Assembly: GCA_963693365.1 (NCBI GenBank)
Contig: CAVNZM010000018.1
Location: forward strand, 1,364,001-1,428,000
Direction: 5' to 3'
Length of the DNA: 64,000 bases
Source of the DNA: Amoebidium appalachense
Lineage: Eukaryota > Ichthyosporea
Part shown: piece by piece, positions 16,002 through 26,433 of the stretch
How positions within the stretch are numbered: the stretch's first letter is position 1
Layout of the letters: the number at the start of each line of letters is the position of its first letter
Program-made: the position numbers and the translations under genes
Notes under the pieces: model-generated
What the model saw: the letters and a program-made list of their open reading frames with translations, nothing else
What the model was told of the DNA's origin: nothing
Databases searched by the model: none

Positions 16002-16058
16002 ATGGGGGGGCTGCCGCCCCCCCAACCCCCCGCTAGAGGGGCCTGACGGCCCCTTTAT
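16002..16058. other. Two adjacent GC-rich hairpins
   Basis: GGGGGGCTGCCGCCCCCC is nearly self-complementary. AGGGGCC-TGAC-GGCCCCT (about 16035-16052) forms a perfect 7-bp stem. Function unknown; they lie at the end of repeat R copy 2. Confidence 0.5.
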
Positions 16059-16176
16059 GTCGCTTGGGGATCGAATCGTTCTCATTTCACACTATTAACC
16101 CTTTAAGCCTAAAACAACAACACACCCCTCCACCCTTTTAAATCTACAATCGTGTGTGTCTGTGGTTGCGTGTGTG

Positions 16177-17107
<931 letters not shown>

Positions 17108-18061
17108 ATGTCCCTAAACGGTCAATACGAAGCTGCAACCGCAAGCATTCAATCACTTTTGTCAACACTTGCCGAAGAAAAACGTGCCCTCGAAGAGGAA
17201 AAGGCACAATGGCTTAACATGGAGTGCAAACTTGACACCAGCAACCTGGCCGATCCCATCACCCTCAACGTGGGGGGCACCCACTTTGCCCTCACACTCA
17301 AGGACCTGACCAGCAAGCCGGGCTCCTACTTTGCAGCCATGTTTTCGGGCCGGTGGGATGCAAAAGAAGACAAGAATGGAGCATTTTTCATCAACAGAAA
17401 CCAGGTGGTGTTTCACTATGTTGCGGACCATCTGAGAGGGAGGGAAATCCCCGTTGACCTTCTCACTCCATTGAAAAGGGCCCTCCTGAAAGACGATGCC
17501 GAGTTTTATCGTTTGGATAGTCTCGTGGATGTCCTCAAGCCTAAGCAAGTAAGGGGGGAGCTCAAATTCATGACCGACATAACCTCTCCATACATCACTT
17601 ATTCAGACGACGGCCGCACCGCAACCAAAACATCGGGTGGAGATAACTGGAACTGTACCGTGGTGGGACCAGAAATGGTGTGGCCCGACAAGGGTTTTTC
17701 AGAGGTCCGCGTGAAGCACGCGTTCAGCACAAACAGCACAATGATTGGCCTTGCACCCTCCCAGGCTATTATCGCTTGTGCCGCTAGCGGCTCCGCCACG
17801 TACTCAACCACCGGCTGGTATCTGCACACCATCGATGGAACACTCTACGGCCAAGATGGACAGACGAAAAAGACTTATGCAAATCCTGCAAATTTGCTGA
17901 ATGGAGCTGTGGTGGCTGTCCGCCTTCACGACGACGGCCGGATTTCGTTTGTGGTTAACGGAACTGATTTCAGAACGGCGTATGTTGTCCCAATGCAGCA
18001 GTCATGTAGGGTGGCAGTGATGATGAAGCCGGCAGGTACCACCGTAGAGCTTGTGGAGTGA
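17108..18061 (+). CDS. BTB (T1/KCTD-type) protein with C-terminal SPRY-like domain
   Basis: An intact 317-aa single-exon ORF starting at GCCACCATG, a strong Kozak context. Residues 1-45 are a predicted coiled coil (LAEEKRALEEEKAQW). Residues about 52-150 form a T1-type BTB domain, with DPITLNVGGTHFALTLKDL, then SYFAAMFSGRW, FFINRNQVVFHYVADHLRG and AEFYRLDSLVDVL. Residues about 165-317 look like a SPRY/B30.2-type beta-sandwich (GWYLHTIDGTLYG, VAVRLHDDGRISFVVNG, VAVMMKPAGTTVELVE). T1-type BTB domains oligomerise and in KCTD proteins often recruit cullin-3; the C-terminal domain would bind the substrate. That role is inferred. A broken paralog of the C-terminal domain lies at 2792-3090. The stop TGA is at 18059-18061. 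Confidence 0.8.
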   Translation: MSLNGQYEAATASIQSLLSTLAEEKRALEEEKAQWLNMECKLDTSNLADPITLNVGGTHFALTLKDLTSKPGSYFAAMFSGRWDAKEDKNGAFFINRNQVVFHYVADHLRGREIPVDLLTPLKRALLKDDAEFYRLDSLVDVLKPKQVRGELKFMTDITSPYITYSDDGRTATKTSGGDNWNCTVVGPEMVWPDKGFSEVRVKHAFSTNSTMIGLAPSQAIIACAASGSATYSTTGWYLHTIDGTLYGQDGQTKKTYANPANLLNGAVVAVRLHDDGRISFVVNGTDFRTAYVVPMQQSCRVAVMMKPAGTTVELVE

Positions 18062-18724
18062 TCGTGCAATACATGTACCGTAGTGAATATGTCACAGTAT
18101 TTCTTTTCTTTTCTTTTCTTTTTTTTTTTGTGCGTTTTATAAAGGGGCAACAAGACAGATCCTCAGTAGTCAGGAGCCCCTACTTGCTTACTGCTTAACG
18201 CGGCGCCTGTGCATCTGCACGGGGGGAGGGGGAGGGGGGAGGAGGGGAGGGGGCCGGGAGGGGGGAAGGTTGGCTATATTGCACTTTGCATGTATATTCA
18301 AAAAACGTGCCCCAATAAAAAAAATCGAATAATACTTGAATATAAATCTGAATGAGTAAAAAGTAATCAGTGTTTAATTTTTATCCTGCGGTCCCACTGG
18401 AGTAGCCCACTCTTTATCTCTGCAATTCATCTTGAAGTGCAAACTGATAATTCTTCTATTATGATTCCTTGTTTACCATTTGCTAACTTCAATAAATTCC
18501 TTTCAAACAATTCAAATTTAAGTTGACCTATCCGGATGGTGGTGACCTGCAACGAATCAAGTGGTGTTTGAGCCTGGCAAAATTTTAAGGAAAGGCTGGG
18601 CATCGTGTGTGACTGTTTGCCATCGGCTTTTCCCTTCCATATCGTCAGCTTAGTTTAATGCCCGTGCCATGGAAGGCATGATACAGCTCTCATTTTTCTT
18701 CTAAGTATTTATGTTCCTAACCGT

Positions 18725-19150
<426 letters not shown>

Positions 19151-19965
19151 GGCACTCTGCTTATGTCTCTGTTTCTCTTTCTCCCTCTCCCCCCTGCAAG
19201 AAAAGTGCTGACTTACGGCAAAAGTCCCTACTATTCTCACCTGACTAGCAGAGTGTACACACTACAACTAACACGTACCTGGGCACACATGCATATGAAT
19301 GAGAGTATGCGTGGGTGATCAGGCCACTAAACTAACAGACATAAACACGTGCAGAGTGGTGCTGGGCAATGCACGATGCCACAGCACTAACAGAGAGGGT
19401 AGTGTGGAGAGGTAGACACACAGTTGCATGTTCTGTCAATCTACGTCTAATTTATTATGCTCGATTCTCAAATTTACCTGCCGCAGGCAGATTCCATGAA
19501 TACAGATCTATCCAAAGGTATTTGCGCATCTGATTGGCAAATACTATGAATGCTATAAATCTGACCAATCATATAACGACACGTACATGAATGGAAATCA
19601 AACTGCATTCCCCTCATACGGTCCAACCGCAGACAAAACACCAACTACACAGAAAACATGAAAAGCATGCACAACAATCGTCGGATGCGTGCTTTCCTCT
19701 CGCTATCGCCAATAGCTAAACAAACTATGAATACCACACGTGCCTAAAGAATAACAGAGGGCAAACAAGAGCATGCCGGACATGCTTATGAAATAAAGGG
19801 ACTCGGAGATAAAGCACAAATAAACGATCGCACCTAAATCACTATGTATGCTATGTGCTCGTGCAACCTGTGTAAACCAAAGATGTGCAACTAATGAAGA
19901 ATCGTGCTGTGCACGTGCGTGCGAAATGCATATGCCAACTCGTGCACTATTGTTGTATATTCTGC

Positions 19966-20024
19966 CCCCCCCCCCCCCCCCCCCCTCTCTCTCCCTCTCC
20001 CTCCCCCTCTCCCCTCCCCCCCCC

Positions 20025-20120
<96 letters not shown>

Positions 20121-20135
20121 GCTCTCTCTCCCCCC
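19966..20135. repeat. Poly-C and (CT)n array
   Basis: C tracts 19966-19985 and 20017-20034 and about 85 bases of (CT)n (20034-20118). Confidence 0.97.
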
Positions 20136-20359
20136 TCCCTTAAATAAAAGAGACTCTCTCAATAGTAGTAGTCTCACAAGTGCACGTAGCCTTTATTGAC
20201 CCTTAATATGACTTCAGAAAACCGACAAAAACAAATATCGATTCCTGTTTTACGATTGAGCCCCCACTAAGGAATTGGGAATTCAAGATCCCGGATACCT
20301 TTTTTTTTTTTTGGGGGGGGGGGGGGGGGTTGTGGGGCCGGCGGAGAGGGGGGGGGGGG

Positions 20360-21125
20360 TGTTGGACATTGTGTTCATAGAAGCTAGTTCTAGTGCACGT
20401 TGTTCCTTCTGTAAGTCAGAAATGATTGCATCTTGTGAGGCCAACCTCTGCTCCAGTAGTTGGACTAGTTGCTGCAACTGTAAGTTGTCAGACATAGTGT
20501 CGTGTATGATGGGTAACTAGTCTATGTGTTTTGTGCACTGGAAACGACAGTAGAAAAGTGTAAATCAAACGTTCTGCTTCCCATGTTTGTGACATGGGAG
20601 GCACTGCTTTATATAGTCGTTGGCCACCTCATGGTGGCCTCGTGTGCACCCTGGTGGTGGGCCATGTACAGCATGGCCGAAAAGAGAGCACAATGAAAAC
20701 AAGTCGTTAAAGATATAAAAGTTAACTGTGCACGTTGAGTGGCTAGTTAACTTGCACTAAAGCACACAAATAAACGTGTTTAACACACCAATTGCAGTTA
20801 AACGTAAATCTTGCTTCACACAACTAAAAATATTCTGAGAATATCCGGGAATAAAGCACACTACCACTCTAAGAATAGAATCCTGTGGCAAATATAGACA
20901 TGACATCATCTGAACCGGGAATAGCCGAAAAGAGAGCACAATTAGCACGTTGCTAGTGAAGCTCGTCATTGGTACAGTTTTGGCTCAAACATATAACTAC
21001 CATATATGAATATGACCGTAAACAAAAGCTCTATGCACTCGAGTGAGTGTTGAAACAGTTATTCAATTGCTCAGAAACTTTCTCTAACAGACATTGCTAG
21101 CCGGGAGTACCAGTGTACTCCAACA
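20360..21125 (-). repeat. Copia 3' LTR
   Basis: 766 bp with inverted ends TGTTGG/CCAACA. Its first 550 bases match 25479-25920. It includes a copy of the gag start (ATG at 20495, minus), which here runs into poly-G outside the element. On the minus strand it carries a TATA-like CTATATAAAGC (about 20610-20620). Confidence 0.85.
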
Positions 21126-21140
21126 CCCCTACTCAATTGG
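21126..21140 (-). promoter_or_regulatory. Copia polypurine tract
   Basis: Minus strand CCAATTGAGTAGGGG directly precedes the 3' LTR. The TRIM at 48136-48150 has CCAATTGGGTAGGGG at the same place. This is the expected primer for plus-strand DNA synthesis. Confidence 0.75.
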
Positions 21141-21313
21141 ATAATTGTGGTATGAATTAATGCAACTGAGCTCGAGTGCTTCAGGTGCACAAAATACAGA
21201 CAATAAAGATTCCCCTACTCAATTTTAGTATGGTACACGTAGTTGCACAGTCGGATGCAACTCTCTCCCCCCCCCCCTGAAGTATGAGGGCGCAGTTGGT
21301 TGATGACGGGTGC

Positions 21314-23665
21314 TCAGCACATGTTGAGCATCCCCACGGCCTTGGTGAAGAAAGAGGCAGACAGGGCCTTGGTGAACATGTCGGCCTTGTTGTCAGCAGA
21401 AGCCACCGGGACCACAGTGATGTTGCCCAGCAGGTGATGTTCCTTGACGGAGCAGTAGCGGACGTCGATGTGCTTGGTCTTGGGCTTAACCCCCAGGGTG
21501 TCCAGCAGGGCCCGGGCAGACTCATTGTCCCCATGGATGGGCACCGGGGTGGGCTCATTGATAGGATTAAGGCCCAGGTCGTCCATCACATAGTTGAGCC
21601 ATAGGGCCTCGTTCGTAGCAGCAGACATGGCCACAAATTCAGCCTCAGTGGAGCTGTGGGTGGTGATGGACTGGAGCCGAGACACCCAGGACACAGGGGA
21701 GGAGTTGATGAAGAAGACATAGCCCGTGGTGGAGCGCCGGGTGTCGCGGTCCTCGGCGTAGTCGGAGTCGGAGTAGCCAACAAGGTTGGGGGGGCCGGGA
21801 CGGTAGACAATACCCAGGTCGATGGTGGCCAGCAGGTAGCTTACAACTCTGGTAGCCATAGTCCAGTGGGTGACGGTGGGCGCATGAATGTGTCGAGTAA
21901 GGACTCCCAGAGCCTGGGAAATGTCGGGGCGGGTGGTACGTGCAATCCACAGCAGGGCACCGACCAGGCTGGCATAGTCCTCCTTCTTGCTGTAGGCTGG
22001 GGTCTTGTTGCTTTCACTGGCCTGGCCCGGGACGATGGGGGTCTTGGTGCCGGACATGTGGGTGAGACGAAAACGGGCAGCCAAGTCGATGATGTGTTGA
22101 CGATGGCCCAGACGCAGAGACCCGTCCTCCAGCCAGGTAAGAGTGTGCCCGATGAGCAGGGTAGGACGACCCAGGTCCTTGGCAGAGAAACGAGCATCCA
22201 GCTTGGTGAAAAAATCGTCGATGAGTGCATCAGTGGCGGCCGTCACGGTGAAGTCATCCACGTAGGCAGCAAGGGCAATAAACGTTGGGGTCCCGGCATT
22301 CTTGATGAACAGGCACGGGTCAGCAGCACTCACAATGAAGCCTTGGTCGAGGAGATGGTCACGGAGGGCCTCATACCACTGGCGCGGTGCCTGTTTTAGG
22401 CCGTAGAGCGCCTTGTGGAGCAAGCCGACAGCATGGGGGGCCGAGGGGTTGACGAAGCCAGGGGGCTGCTCAATGTAGATGGTCTCGTTGACGGTGCCGT
22501 TGAGGAATGCTGTGTTGACGTCGATGTGGCGCAGAGGCAGACCTTGGGCCACGGAGGTAGCCAAAACCAGCCGGATGGTAGCCAGCGCAGCCACAGGTGA
22601 CTCGGTGACGAAATAGTCCTGGCCAGGCTGCTGGTAGTTGCCCCGGGCCACAAGCCGGGCCTTGAAAGCAGTGACGTTGCCGACGTTGTCCTGCTTGACC
22701 GTAAAGACCCAGCCGACCGGAATGACAGTGGAGCCATCCTCTGGACGGGGCACAAGGGTGAAGGTGCCGTTGTCTTCCAGGGCCTTGAGCTCACGGTGTG
22801 CAGCCTCCTCCCATTTCAGACGCTGGGGACTCTTGAGTGCAGCCCGGACAGTCTTGGGGACAACAATGGTGGAAGCCTTGATGGGTGTTGATGCAGGAGC
22901 CGTAGCCTGGGGGGCAAGGGGGGCCGTAGCAGCAGCCACGTTGGCAGTCGGGCCTCGACGTTGGTCGTTGTACACAGCGCCACTACGGGTCGTCCGGGGG
23001 AGCCGATGTGCAGGCTCGGGCAGGATCGGAATGTCCAATTGATCACTCGGCGCTGTCCCATTGGCTGACAGACGAGACGAATCAGATTGCTGATCATTCC
23101 GGACGATGTGATTGGCTGGCTGATTTGACGAATCAGATGACTCCAAAAAATGATGAATTGCCGGTGCGGTCGACCAATCAGATGGGACATCACGGAGGGG
23201 GTGCAGAATAGCAGCCTCGTCGAACTGCACGTCACGGCTGACGGTCATCTTGTGTGCTGCTGGAATCCAGACCTTGTAGCCCTTGATGTTAGGAGGGTAG
23301 CCCACGAAGATGCCCTTGACGGCACGAGGCGCCAGTTTCGGTGTATCCTGTTGATGGACGTAGCAGGGAGAGCCCCAGACACGGAGCCGGCTGTAGTCGG
23401 GAGGAATGCCGGTCCACAGCAGGGCGGGAGACGATTGGCTGCCGGTGGCTCGCGACGGGAGCATGTTGCGTATAAAAGCCGCGGTCACAGCTGCCTCGGC
23501 CCAGAATCCCACCGGAAGGCCGGACTGCTGCAGGAGTGCCCGAACCATGTCGAGGAGGGTCCGGTTCAGTCGTTCGGCAGTCCCATTCTGTTGAGGAGAG
23601 CCGGTGGTAGTGATCTGATGGCGAATGCCATGCTCACGGTTGTAGTCCCCGAAGGCCGTGCCCAT
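21314..23665 (-). CDS. Copia pol, second part: integrase end, reverse transcriptase, RNase H
   Basis: A 783-aa frame on the minus strand. It begins in the integrase core (MGTAFGDYNREHG, then the Glu motif GTAERLNRTLLDM) and continues with the integrase C-terminus. Copia-type reverse transcriptase follows (VGWVFTVKQDNVGN, FKARLVARGNY, IDVNTAFLNG, LYGLKQAPRQWYEAL, catalytic YVDD in AAYVDDFTV). RNase H is last (GYSDSDYAEDRDTRRSTTGY, STEAEFVAM, HGDNESARAL, DVRYCSVKEH). It is in a different frame from the upstream ORF because a G run at about 23673-23679 appears one G short; otherwise it is uninterrupted. Its ATG is internal to the integrase and is not a true start. Confidence 0.88.
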   Translation of the reverse strand: MGTAFGDYNREHGIRHQITTTGSPQQNGTAERLNRTLLDMVRALLQQSGLPVGFWAEAAVTAAFIRNMLPSRATGSQSSPALLWTGIPPDYSRLRVWGSPCYVHQQDTPKLAPRAVKGIFVGYPPNIKGYKVWIPAAHKMTVSRDVQFDEAAILHPLRDVPSDWSTAPAIHHFLESSDSSNQPANHIVRNDQQSDSSRLSANGTAPSDQLDIPILPEPAHRLPRTTRSGAVYNDQRRGPTANVAAATAPLAPQATAPASTPIKASTIVVPKTVRAALKSPQRLKWEEAAHRELKALEDNGTFTLVPRPEDGSTVIPVGWVFTVKQDNVGNVTAFKARLVARGNYQQPGQDYFVTESPVAALATIRLVLATSVAQGLPLRHIDVNTAFLNGTVNETIYIEQPPGFVNPSAPHAVGLLHKALYGLKQAPRQWYEALRDHLLDQGFIVSAADPCLFIKNAGTPTFIALAAYVDDFTVTAATDALIDDFFTKLDARFSAKDLGRPTLLIGHTLTWLEDGSLRLGHRQHIIDLAARFRLTHMSGTKTPIVPGQASESNKTPAYSKKEDYASLVGALLWIARTTRPDISQALGVLTRHIHAPTVTHWTMATRVVSYLLATIDLGIVYRPGPPNLVGYSDSDYAEDRDTRRSTTGYVFFINSSPVSWVSRLQSITTHSSTEAEFVAMSAATNEALWLNYVMDDLGLNPINEPTPVPIHGDNESARALLDTLGVKPKTKHIDVRYCSVKEHHLLGNITVVPVASADNKADMFTKALSASFFTKAVGMLNMC

Positions 23666-25614
23666 GTACTCGCCCCCCCGTCGGACTGAAACACCTGCAT
23701 GGGAACACCGTGTTGGGTAACCGCCGCCTTGTGGTACGTCACATATGCAGCCAGTGTGTCCGACTTCTTGACGAGGGGCACGGCCGTGGTGTGGCCGGTG
23801 AATTCGTCGTGGAACGTCGCCAAGTACTGAGCACCACCGATCGCGGGAGGGAAGGGGCCGCTGATGTCGCTGTGAACCTTGGCTAGGACCCGGGGAGCTT
23901 GGCTAGTTGATTCGGAGAAGGCAACACGGTGGGCTTTGCCGAGGGCACAGGGCTCACACACACCCGGAGACTTGGCACCGCCACCCACCAACAGGCCTGC
24001 AGACTTGATGACCGAGCGTACAGCGTCAATGCCAGCATGGCCCAGACGGTAGTGCCACGTGTTGAGGTCGGCAGTAACCTTGAGGATACGCGGAGCAGTG
24101 GTGGTTTGGGCGTCCGGGGTTGTGTCCGCGCGCAGAAGAGACACCGCCATGTGGTACAGCTTGGTGCCGACAGCCGAGCCGGTGGCCAGAATTTGATCGC
24201 CGTAGCACAACTTAACGCCGCCGCGGGTGTCAAAGCGGGGTAAAACACCGTTGGTAGTTGCCGTGAACACACTGATGAGAGTGTCGGGGATGGAGGGCAC
24301 GTAGAGTACATCCGTCAGCTGATGCACCGCAGTAACGCCGTCGATGGTGCTGGAAAAGAACACGTCGCCCACCCCAAGCACTGCACATGCACCCTTGTCG
24401 GCTACTTGGACCGTGGAGTAAGGCGCCGCACGCATGTTGATGAACACATCGGGCCGGGGGCACACATGGTCAGTGGCTCCAGAGTCGAGGAGCACCTTGT
24501 TGGTGCCACAGTCGTTGCTAGACATGAGGAAAGCCCGGGGAGCGGCAGCCCCCCCCTTGCACTGTGCCGTAGTGTGGGTAGTAGAGGCAGGGTGGTTGAT
24601 GCAGGACCCAGGCGGGAGGGGACCACCCTTAGGTTTGCGGCCGTTGGCACGGTTGCCCCCCTTGCACATGGCGGTAGTGTGACTGGTAGACAGTGGGTGG
24701 TTGACGCAGGAACCCTTGGGGTAGGTGCTGGCACGGTTGTTGCCAGAGTTGCTGTGTTGGCCGTTGCCGTTGGGGCACTGAGACTTGATGTGGCCTGGTT
24801 TGCCGCAGCCGTGGCAGATGACAGGTTGAGGAGCCCGTGTGGTGAAGGCGGCCGGCCCGGAGCTGGTAGTCACACGTGCACGTGGGTGGCTGGTCTCATA
24901 TGCCCGTAGCTGTTGGAGGAGGCCCATCACGGTAGGCTTGGGTGTCATCTTGTAGGCAATTACAGGCATTTCGTAGTAAGGCACCTTCAGTCCGAGGTCG
25001 TTGGTGAGCTTGGTCAGCACTTGAGCATCACCAATTTGTGTGCCGTAATCGGCCAGGCGCCGCACGTAGCCGCGGAGTTTCATGGCGTATTTCGTCGCGG
25101 TGTCCGTAGGTTCAGGCGTAGAATTCATGTACAGCCCGATAAGGTCGTACTGATTGGCCTCAGATTGCTCCAGGTAGTGGGCAGATAGGGCCGACCATAT
25201 CTCCGCAGGTGTGGTGGTGCGTGTTAACCCTAGGATACAACGCACGTCAACCGAGAGTGCTTGCCACAGGTAGGAACGGGCAGTGTCGACCTGTTCACGG
25301 GTAGCCGGGTGCTCCGTACTGGGCGCGATGGTGTGGAGAAGACCAGCACCAGAAAGCTGGACATACATGGTTTCGGCCCATGTGTGGTAGTCCGTGCCTG
25401 AATCATTATCAATGCCAGTGAAGAGAGGGATGTCGACCTTGAACTTGATGGAATCATTACGTGAGGGGCCCATAACCCTGTTGGACATTGTGTTCATAGA
25501 AGCTAGTTCTAGTGCACGGTGTTCCTTCTGTAAGTCAGAAATGATTGCATCTTGTGAGGCCAACCTCTGCTCCAGTAGTTGGACTAGTTGCTGCAACTGT
25601 AAGTTGTCAGACAT
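23566..25614 (-). CDS. Copia gag-protease-integrase, first part
   Basis: A 682-aa frame on the minus strand from ATG 25614, inside the 5' LTR. The first 45 codons lie in the LTR, then NRVMGP is encoded by the primer-binding site. Gag follows (WAETMYVQL, ALSAHYLEQSEANQYDL), then a CCHC zinc knuckle (CHGCGKPGHIKSQC) and an aspartic protease (LLDSGATDHVC). The GAG-pre-integrase zinc region comes next (WHYRLGHAGIDAV, CEPCALGKAH), then the integrase core with VHSDISGPF and QSDGG. Downstream of QSDGG the frame is wrong (GASTWARPS) and ends at 23566; the correct continuation is the frame from 23665. The break is a single missing G in GACGGGGGGGCGAG. Confidence 0.88.
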   Translation of the reverse strand: MSDNLQLQQLVQLLEQRLASQDAIISDLQKEHRALELASMNTMSNRVMGPSRNDSIKFKVDIPLFTGIDNDSGTDYHTWAETMYVQLSGAGLLHTIAPSTEHPATREQVDTARSYLWQALSVDVRCILGLTRTTTPAEIWSALSAHYLEQSEANQYDLIGLYMNSTPEPTDTATKYAMKLRGYVRRLADYGTQIGDAQVLTKLTNDLGLKVPYYEMPVIAYKMTPKPTVMGLLQQLRAYETSHPRARVTTSSGPAAFTTRAPQPVICHGCGKPGHIKSQCPNGNGQHSNSGNNRASTYPKGSCVNHPLSTSHTTAMCKGGNRANGRKPKGGPLPPGSCINHPASTTHTTAQCKGGAAAPRAFLMSSNDCGTNKVLLDSGATDHVCPRPDVFINMRAAPYSTVQVADKGACAVLGVGDVFFSSTIDGVTAVHQLTDVLYVPSIPDTLISVFTATTNGVLPRFDTRGGVKLCYGDQILATGSAVGTKLYHMAVSLLRADTTPDAQTTTAPRILKVTADLNTWHYRLGHAGIDAVRSVIKSAGLLVGGGAKSPGVCEPCALGKAHRVAFSESTSQAPRVLAKVHSDISGPFPPAIGGAQYLATFHDEFTGHTTAVPLVKKSDTLAAYVTYHKAAVTQHGVPMQVFQSDGGASTWARPSGTTTVSMAFAIRSLPPALLNRMGLPND
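25466..25478 (-). promoter_or_regulatory. Copia primer-binding site (half-tRNA initiator Met)
   Basis: Minus strand GGGTTATGGGCCC directly follows the 5' LTR end CCAACA. It is complementary to GGGCCCAUAACCC, the anticodon stem-loop of eukaryotic initiator tRNA-Met. Priming from the cleaved 5' half of this tRNA is known for Drosophila copia and yeast Ty5. Confidence 0.8.
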
Positions 25615-25920
25615 AGTGTCGTGTATGATGGGTAACTAGTCTATGTGTTTTGTGCACTGGAAACGACAGTAGAAAAGTGTAAATCAAACGTTCTGCTTCC
25701 CATGTTTGTGACATGGGAGGCACTGCTTTATATAGTCGTTGGCCACCTCATGGTGGCCTCGTGTGCACCCTGGTGGTGGGCCAGTACAGCATGGCCGAAA
25801 GAAGCACAATGAAAACAAGTCGTTAAAGATATAAAAGTTAACTGTGCACGTTGAGTGGCTAGTTAACTCACTAAAGCACACAAATAAACGTGTTTAACAC
25901 ACCAATTGCAGAAACGTAAA
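25479..25920 (-). repeat. Copia 5' LTR, outer end degraded
   Basis: Matches 20360-20815 of the 3' LTR. From about 25780 the match loses 1-2 bases at several points (for example GGCCAGTACAGC against GGCCATGTACAGC) and after 25918 it becomes unrecognisable. The gag ATG (25614) lies in this LTR. Confidence 0.8.
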
Positions 25921-26043
25921 CGCCACACAATAAAAAAGAAAACCGGAAAAAGCACACACCAAAAAAAAAAACCCGAAAAACAAAAAGCCCCCGCCCCGCC
26001 CGGCCTGCCTCTCCTGCCTTTAAATTTGAAATTGGGAATTTAA
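25918..26043. other. Degraded or misassembled junction between copia and Ngaro
   Basis: A/C-rich sequence with A runs (AAAAAAAAAAACCCG) that only loosely resembles the matching part of the 3' LTR. It may be a low-quality assembly join. Confidence 0.4.
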
Positions 26044-26394
26044 AGGTTTTATTTGTGGAAATTATTGACATAAATATTTTTCTGGGTAAACACGTAGGAT
26101 GGGTGTTCGATACCAACATAACCATGTAGGCTTCATTTCGTGTTTTAGCAGTTAGCGGTTGGCTGCCCGCACACGGGCACCTATTAGCCAGTCAAAACAT
26201 CAGATACCACAGATCACTAGACCGAGTTATGATTGGCTCGGATCAGATTTCACATATCACTAGATCGATTTTTGATTGGTTCAGATCGGTAGGCTTAGGT
26301 ATATAAGCACGACAGTTTTTAGCAGATCAGCAAGCTACAAACACATCTTCTGTGTTTAGCATCCACAGCCTTACAGCTATATATTCCTTTTCAC
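26044..26394 (+). repeat. Ngaro split repeat A1, with promoter
   Basis: Identical or nearly so to A2. It contains a tandem pair of segments (ATCACTAGA, then CGA, then TGATTGG) giving two inverted CCAAT boxes (about 26231-26237 and 26273-26280), followed by a TATA box (GGTATATAAGCACG, about 26298). The transcript would start shortly upstream of ORF1. Confidence 0.9.
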
Positions 26395-26433
26395 TCCTTT
26401 TCATTCTCCCTATCTTTCCCTACGCCGGTCAGC

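Larger units (their letters stand above)
20360..25930 (-). mobile_element. Copia (Ty1/copia) LTR retrotransposon, nearly complete
   Basis: Minus-strand element in the order 5' LTR (from 25479 to at least about 25918), primer-binding site (25466-25478), gag-pol (25614-21314, starting inside the LTR), polypurine tract (21126-21140) and 3' LTR (20360-21125). The LTRs begin TGTTGGA and end TCCAACA. The domain order Gag, protease, integrase, RT, RNase H is the copia order. One 1-base deletion in a G run breaks the polyprotein. The far end of the 5' LTR is degraded or lost. Left flank is poly-G; no target-site duplication can be read because the right flank is lost. Confidence 0.9.

Noticed and set aside
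20360-20880. A second, truncated copia copy beside the first
   Set aside because: It looked so because it contains the gag start, but its exact TGTTGG/CCAACA ends and the adjacent polypurine tract show that it is the 3' LTR; gag simply begins inside the LTR.
21656-22399. 247-aa frame on the plus strand of copia pol
   Set aside because: Antisense shadow of the reverse transcriptase and RNase H; no independent signals.
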